Positions 60,484 through 64,000 of a stretch of DNA of 64,000 nucleotides are shown here, piece after piece (the first letter of the stretch is position 1; each line of letters begins with the position of its first letter). The position numbers and the translations under genes were made by a program. Below the pieces are notes generated by a model. It was not told the origin of the DNA, did no database searches, and saw nothing but the letters and a program-made list of their open reading frames with translations. Where the stretch lies: assembly GCF_021390575.1 (NCBI RefSeq), contig NZ_JAJEJQ010000001.1, positions 2,394,501 through 2,458,500 of the forward strand, given 5' to 3'. The stretch is from Paraburkholderia adhaesiva. Lineage in GTDB: Bacteria > Pseudomonadota > Gammaproteobacteria > Burkholderiales > Burkholderiaceae.

Positions 60484-62721
60484 TCAAAATTCCGTCGTCA
60501 CCGAGAACCACGCGGTACGCGGTGCGCCCTGGGTCAGATAGCCGCCGAGCGCCGACGACCAGTACGAGCGGTTTGCCAGATTAGTCACGATCATGTTGAC
60601 GCTCGTGTCGCGATTGAACACGCGAGTCTTGTAACGCGCACCGATGTCGAAGCGTGTCCATGACGGCACCTGCAGCGTGTTCGCCTGATCCAGATACTGC
60701 GTGCTGGTCCACAGCGCGCGTGCCATCAGCGTGAGGCCGCTTGCGTGCGGCACATCGTATTCGACGTTCGCGTTGAAGGTCCAGGCGGGCACGCCGATCG
60801 GACGATTGCCGCTCTCGGCACCGCCATTGGTGTCTTCCAGCTTCGCGTTGATATACGACACGCCGCCGATCAACCGCACGCCGTTGAGCGGCTCACCGTA
60901 CATCGAGAATTCGACGCCGCGGTGACGCTGGATACCGTTCGCGCCGTAAATGCCGGTCACGCTGTCGGTAAAGGCGACCTGCTGGCGAATCTGATAGAGC
61001 GCCAGTGCGGCGCCGTAGTGGTTCGCGTCGTACTTCACGCCCGCTTCGTACTGGGTCGCGCGAAACGGCGCGATGACTGAGCCGACATTGACCGCGTTGG
61101 CCGGTGCAGTGCCGCCCGAAAGCAGGCTCTCGCTGCGATTCGCATAGACGGACAGGTTCGGCTGAAGCTTGTAGACCACACCGAACACCGGCGTCGTCGC
61201 CGACTGGTTGTACGCCGCGTTCTGCACTTCCGTGCCGTAGTCGTAGCCGTTCTGGATCAGGTTCTGGCGGCGCGCGCCCAGTGTGAAAAGAAGGCGGTCG
61301 CCGAAGAAACCCATCGTGTCCGACACCGCAAAGCTGCGCATCAGCGTCACGGCGGTCAGGCCGGGGTCGGCGAAATCGCCCCCGCTGAAGAAACCGTCGG
61401 GACGGGCAACCGGCTGTGGGTTGTACAGGCTGGTCGGAAACGACGGGCTGAAGTCGAACGCGTTGTACGCGGCAACGCGGTTGATCTGCCATCCCGCACT
61501 GATTGCATGGCTGACCGGGCCGGTGACGAATTTCCCGCGTACGCCCGCCTGCGCCGAGAGCGAGTATTCGTCGTGCGCGGTGCCGAGACGGTATGCGCTC
61601 GTCGCGCCGTTGATGCCGTAGGTCGGGGTCAGGTAGTCGCCGTTCTCGTGCGTGTGGCGCGTGCCAACGCCCGCATACACGGTCCAGTCCGGCGCAATGT
61701 CGTATTCGCCGCGCAGCATCCCGACGGTGTCTTCGAGCGACGACCACGTCCACGGCTGGGTGTAGTTGTGCGTCGCCGACGGCGAGGACGGCAGTGCGTC
61801 GCCACTCACGAAGACGCCGGGACGGCCTTCCGTGATGCGCTCCTTCTGATACAGAAAATCGGCATTGAGGCGCAGTTTGTCGCCGCGATAATCGAGCGAG
61901 ACGGCGGTCTGCTGTGCGTGACGTGCTTCGTCATCGATGCTGGTGTCGCCGCCCTGAACGGTCTGGTTCACGCGAATCCCGAACTGGTCGCTGTCGCCGA
62001 AGCGGCGACCGACGTCCACGTGCGTGGCCAGTTCGCCCGACGCGCTGCCGGCCACGGTGAGCTGCGTGAGCGGCTTGTCGTCAGCGACTTTCGTCTGCAC
62101 GTTGATGCTGCCGCCCACCCCCGATCCGCCCGGCGACGCGCCATTCACGAATGCGTTGGCGCCTTTGAAAATATCGACGCGCTCGATCGCGCCGGTGTCG
62201 ACCATCTGGCGCGGCGTGAGGCCGTACATGCCGTTGAGCGCCACGTCGTCCGCGTAAATCTGGAAACCCCTAATTATGTAGGTTTCCGAAAAATTTCCGT
62301 AGCCGAGTGCCGTGCGTACCGCCGGATCATTGGCGACGACGTCGGCAAGCGTGCGGGCCTGCTGGTCCTCGATCAGCTTCGACGTGTAGCTAGTCACAGA
62401 GAACGGCACGTCGATCAGCTTCTGCTGGCCGAGCACGCCGATCTGCGCACCGCTCGCGACCTGTCCGCCGGGGTAAGCGGCGGACAGGTCGCCCGGCAGC
62501 GCGGCGGCGGTTGCCTGCACGCTCACGGTCGGCAACACGTTCGACGCCGGTGCCGAAGTCGGCGTGCTCGCTGCATCGGCTGCGTGCGCCTGCGACGAAA
62601 AGCCGGCAGAACAGACAGAGAAGCAGACGGCGATGGCGGGGAAAAGCTGGCGTACAGCGGCGGCGGCGGGCGCAAGGCGAAGCGTGTGTACAGACGACTG
62701 TGTCGTTCCCGTTCGTTTCAT
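60484..62721 (-). CDS. TonB-dependent siderophore receptor
   Basis: 745-aa outer-membrane receptor. The signal peptide ends SSQAHA-ADAAS near residue 48. The plug domain has KLIDVPFSVTSYTSKLIEDQQARTLADVVANDPAVR and RIDIFKGANAFVNG-type segments, and the barrel follows to the terminal aromatic residue (WFSVTTEF). Motifs place it with ferrichrome/pyoverdine-type receptors; the exact siderophore is unknown. ATG 62721 is chosen by the signal peptide. A Fur-like box lies 72 bases upstream. The gene closes the island on its right side. Confidence 0.95.
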   Translation of the reverse strand: MKRTGTTQSSVHTLRLAPAAAAVRQLFPAIAVCFSVCSAGFSSQAHAADAASTPTSAPASNVLPTVSVQATAAALPGDLSAAYPGGQVASGAQIGVLGQQKLIDVPFSVTSYTSKLIEDQQARTLADVVANDPAVRTALGYGNFSETYIIRGFQIYADDVALNGMYGLTPRQMVDTGAIERVDIFKGANAFVNGASPGGSGVGGSINVQTKVADDKPLTQLTVAGSASGELATHVDVGRRFGDSDQFGIRVNQTVQGGDTSIDDEARHAQQTAVSLDYRGDKLRLNADFLYQKERITEGRPGVFVSGDALPSSPSATHNYTQPWTWSSLEDTVGMLRGEYDIAPDWTVYAGVGTRHTHENGDYLTPTYGINGATSAYRLGTAHDEYSLSAQAGVRGKFVTGPVSHAISAGWQINRVAAYNAFDFSPSFPTSLYNPQPVARPDGFFSGGDFADPGLTAVTLMRSFAVSDTMGFFGDRLLFTLGARRQNLIQNGYDYGTEVQNAAYNQSATTPVFGVVYKLQPNLSVYANRSESLLSGGTAPANAVNVGSVIAPFRATQYEAGVKYDANHYGAALALYQIRQQVAFTDSVTGIYGANGIQRHRGVEFSMYGEPLNGVRLIGGVSYINAKLEDTNGGAESGNRPIGVPAWTFNANVEYDVPHASGLTLMARALWTSTQYLDQANTLQVPSWTRFDIGARYKTRVFNRDTSVNMIVTNLANRSYWSSALGGYLTQGAPRTAWFSVTTEF

Positions 62722-62792
62722 GGTCGTAATCGTTGGCTTTGTGATGGATCGGGTCGATGGGGTTAGCATCGAAGGCCGCCATCGTATATCTA

Positions 62793-62817
62793 AATGCGAA
62801 CGATTACCATTTGCATT
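62793..62817 (-). promoter_or_regulatory. Fur-box-like operator
   Basis: AATGCGAA ... TTTGCATT arms around GATTACC form a 25-base AT-rich palindrome. On the minus strand it contains AAATGGTAATCGTT, close to the NATNATNAT pattern of Fur sites. Its position upstream of a siderophore receptor fits iron repression. Confidence 0.75.
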
Positions 62818-62874
62818 GGTAAAAAACCTGACGGTTGGTAAGGGAATGGCGCGCGAAATAGAGTGCCCGGCCAA

Positions 62875-63156
62875 TCAGCGGGCGTCGGACCACCGCCCCC
62901 ACGCGATGAGTGCGCCGTACACGGTCCCGGCCGCAACGCTGGTGCTGCCGCTGAACGCTACGAGGCCCAGCGCCCAACCCTGACCGGCGACAACGAGCAC
63001 GAGCGCGATCCCCAGCGAGCACCAGCCCGCGCCACGCAGGCAACGCGAGTGCACAACCGGAAGCGCCCGTCCAAGGAGCGCTTCCTGGTGACGTGCCATC
63101 GCCATTGCAAGACACGCGAACGCGCCGACGCACAGGAGCAGCGCGAGCAGCCGCAT
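62875..63156 (-). CDS. DUF3325 membrane protein
   Basis: 93 aa with three hydrophobic segments: MRLLALLLCVGAFACLAMAM, GAGWCSLGIALVLVVAGQ and LGLVAFSGSTSVAAGTVYGALIAW. RHQEALLGRAL after the first helix is typical of DUF3325 proteins, which accompany PepSY proteins and TonB receptors in iron loci. Its ATG overlaps the stop of the PepSY gene (TGATG). Function unknown, probably accessory to ferric-siderophore reduction. Confidence 0.85.
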   Translation of the reverse strand: MRLLALLLCVGAFACLAMAMARHQEALLGRALPVVHSRCLRGAGWCSLGIALVLVVAGQGWALGLVAFSGSTSVAAGTVYGALIAWGRWSDAR

Positions 63157-64000
63157 CACGTGCTCTCCTCGTGCAGTGGGGTCACGGCGCGGCGCTTGAG
63201 GGGTGACTGCACGCGCGAGCGGTGTCGCGACGTGCGCACGGCGAGCGCACCGTGAAGCGCTGCCAGCGCCCATATCGTCAGATCGAAGCCCGCGTAGACC
63301 CAATCGCCGTCGGCCACGCTCCGCCAGAACGGGCGCTGGGTCGTCAGCGCATTGAGCACCGGCAACAGCGCGAGCAAGGCGCACGCGAACCACAGCAATT
63401 CGATCCAAGCGCGCCGGGCGGGACGGGCTAACGCGTAAAGCAGCGTGGCGGCCCAGATCGCGAAAAACGCATCGACTTCGACGCCCGCGCGACCGGCCAG
63501 CGACGTCGGCAACAGCCGGTTGCTCCACAGGAAGCCCGCGATCGCAATCGACAATCCCGCGATGCTCGCGATGTTCAGACGCTCGACCAACCGGAAACCG
63601 AAGTCGGGCCGCTCGGGATCGGGCAGCTTCTGGCGGCGTTTCACGGTCCACATCACGAGTCCAGTGCCGACCATCGCCGTGCCAGCGAGGCTCACGAGGA
63701 AATACAGCCAGCGCAGCGGCGGATCGCCAAAGCGTCCCATGTGCAGCGCGTACAGTACGCCGCGCGTTTCCGCTGCCCCGCCGACGCGGTCCTGCACGTC
63801 GAGCAGCGTGCCGTTTGCGCCGTCGAACAGCAGGTATTGCGGACTTGTCGATACACGCGCGGCCGTGCCTCGCGTGACCACCACGCGTGCGTTTGCGTCG
63901 CCGGGGTTCGTCACCAGCACGCTCGCGACACCATTGCGGCCCCAGCGGGCCTCCCCTGCCCGCACCATCGCGTTGACGGGCGCGAGCGCGGCCTTCACGC
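63156..64000 (-). CDS. PepSY-associated membrane protein (5' end outside window)
   Basis: At least 280 residues, partial at the N-terminus. A PepSY-like periplasmic segment (YLLFDGANGTLLDVQDRVGG) and the helix motif LYALHMGRFGDPPLRWLYFLVSLAGTAMVGTGLVMW are typical of PepSY-TM proteins, and several further helices follow. Such proteins are thought to reduce iron in or near the inner membrane. It is upstream of, and translationally coupled to, the DUF3325 gene and in line with the siderophore receptor. Confidence 0.88.
   Translation of the reverse strand, partial: VKAALAPVNAMVRAGEARWGRNGVASVLVTNPGDANARVVVTRGTAARVSTSPQYLLFDGANGTLLDVQDRVGGAAETRGVLYALHMGRFGDPPLRWLYFLVSLAGTAMVGTGLVMWTVKRRQKLPDPERPDFGFRLVERLNIASIAGLSIAIAGFLWSNRLLPTSLAGRAGVEVDAFFAIWAATLLYALARPARRAWIELLWFACALLALLPVLNALTTQRPFWRSVADGDWVYAGFDLTIWALAALHGALAVRTSRHRSRVQSPLKRRAVTPLHEEST

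Noticed and set aside
60484..62721. Reading the TonB receptor as island cargo
   Set aside because: Its codon use, Fur box and linkage to DUF3325/PepSY genes look native, and the attachment-site copies end before its stop codon.

Overview
The window reads as a chromosomal segment of a betaproteobacterium of the Burkholderia / Paraburkholderia / Caballeronia group. The grounds are the high-GC, strongly GC3-biased housekeeping genes, the bioA-bioF-bioD-bioB order, the fused glucokinase-HexR gene, the hemL-ribD-ribE order, and the DUF3325/PepSY/TonB-receptor iron locus. The species cannot be named from this alone. No rRNA, tRNA or CRISPR array was recognised.

Layout. 1-22.6 kb is core. It holds seryl-tRNA synthetase (partial), rarA, an NCS1 nucleobase permease, the complete late biotin operon, a secreted alpha/beta hydrolase, ychJ, a short-chain dehydrogenase, a thiolase, carbonic anhydrase, aceK, a MerR (LiuR-like) regulator with a divergent metallo-beta-lactamase-fold hydrolase, then lolA, ftsK and divergent trxB. 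The trxB-ftsK-lolA-rarA-serS group known from many proteobacteria is split here by about 15.5 kb between lolA and rarA. 22.9-25.8 kb holds an Smr-domain gene and a membrane diguanylate cyclase.

26-36.4 kb is a sugar module. A glucose/mannose-type ABC importer (binding protein, two permeases, ATPase) diverges from zwf-pgl-glk/hexR across a 19-bp HexR-type palindrome. The operon encodes its own regulator, so uptake, phosphorylation and entry to the Entner-Doudoroff/pentose phosphate routes are probably controlled together. An intact 1,284-bp IS3-family element sits between the importer operon and its terminator. 36.4-41.3 kb is core again: a Bcr/CflA-type MFS efflux gene, then hemL, ribD and ribE.

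41.3-60.5 kb is a mosaic genomic island at the 3' end of ribE. Three copies of the ribE 3' end (41.26, 57.95 and 60.31 kb) and several GACGGTAT-type repeats mark nested or tandem integration. No integrase gene survives. The left part is crowded with IS elements: an IS3-type copy with no target duplication, an IS407-type copy with a 4-bp duplication, and a second copy of the 1,284-bp element. Cargo comprises a patatin-like phospholipase lipoprotein next to an unknown lipoprotein, an ICE-type conserved small protein, a secreted hydrolase, a membrane/TPR-like protein, a C39-peptidase-like protein, a CopG/RelE-type toxin-antitoxin pair, a membrane-anchored unknown, a GIY-YIG nuclease, and a sulfotransferase-like protein with a C-terminal coiled coil. 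Base composition is visibly less GC-rich here than in the core.

60.5-64 kb returns to core-like DNA: a TonB-dependent siderophore receptor behind a Fur-box-like site, a DUF3325 protein and a partial PepSY membrane protein. All three probably serve ferric-siderophore uptake and reduction.
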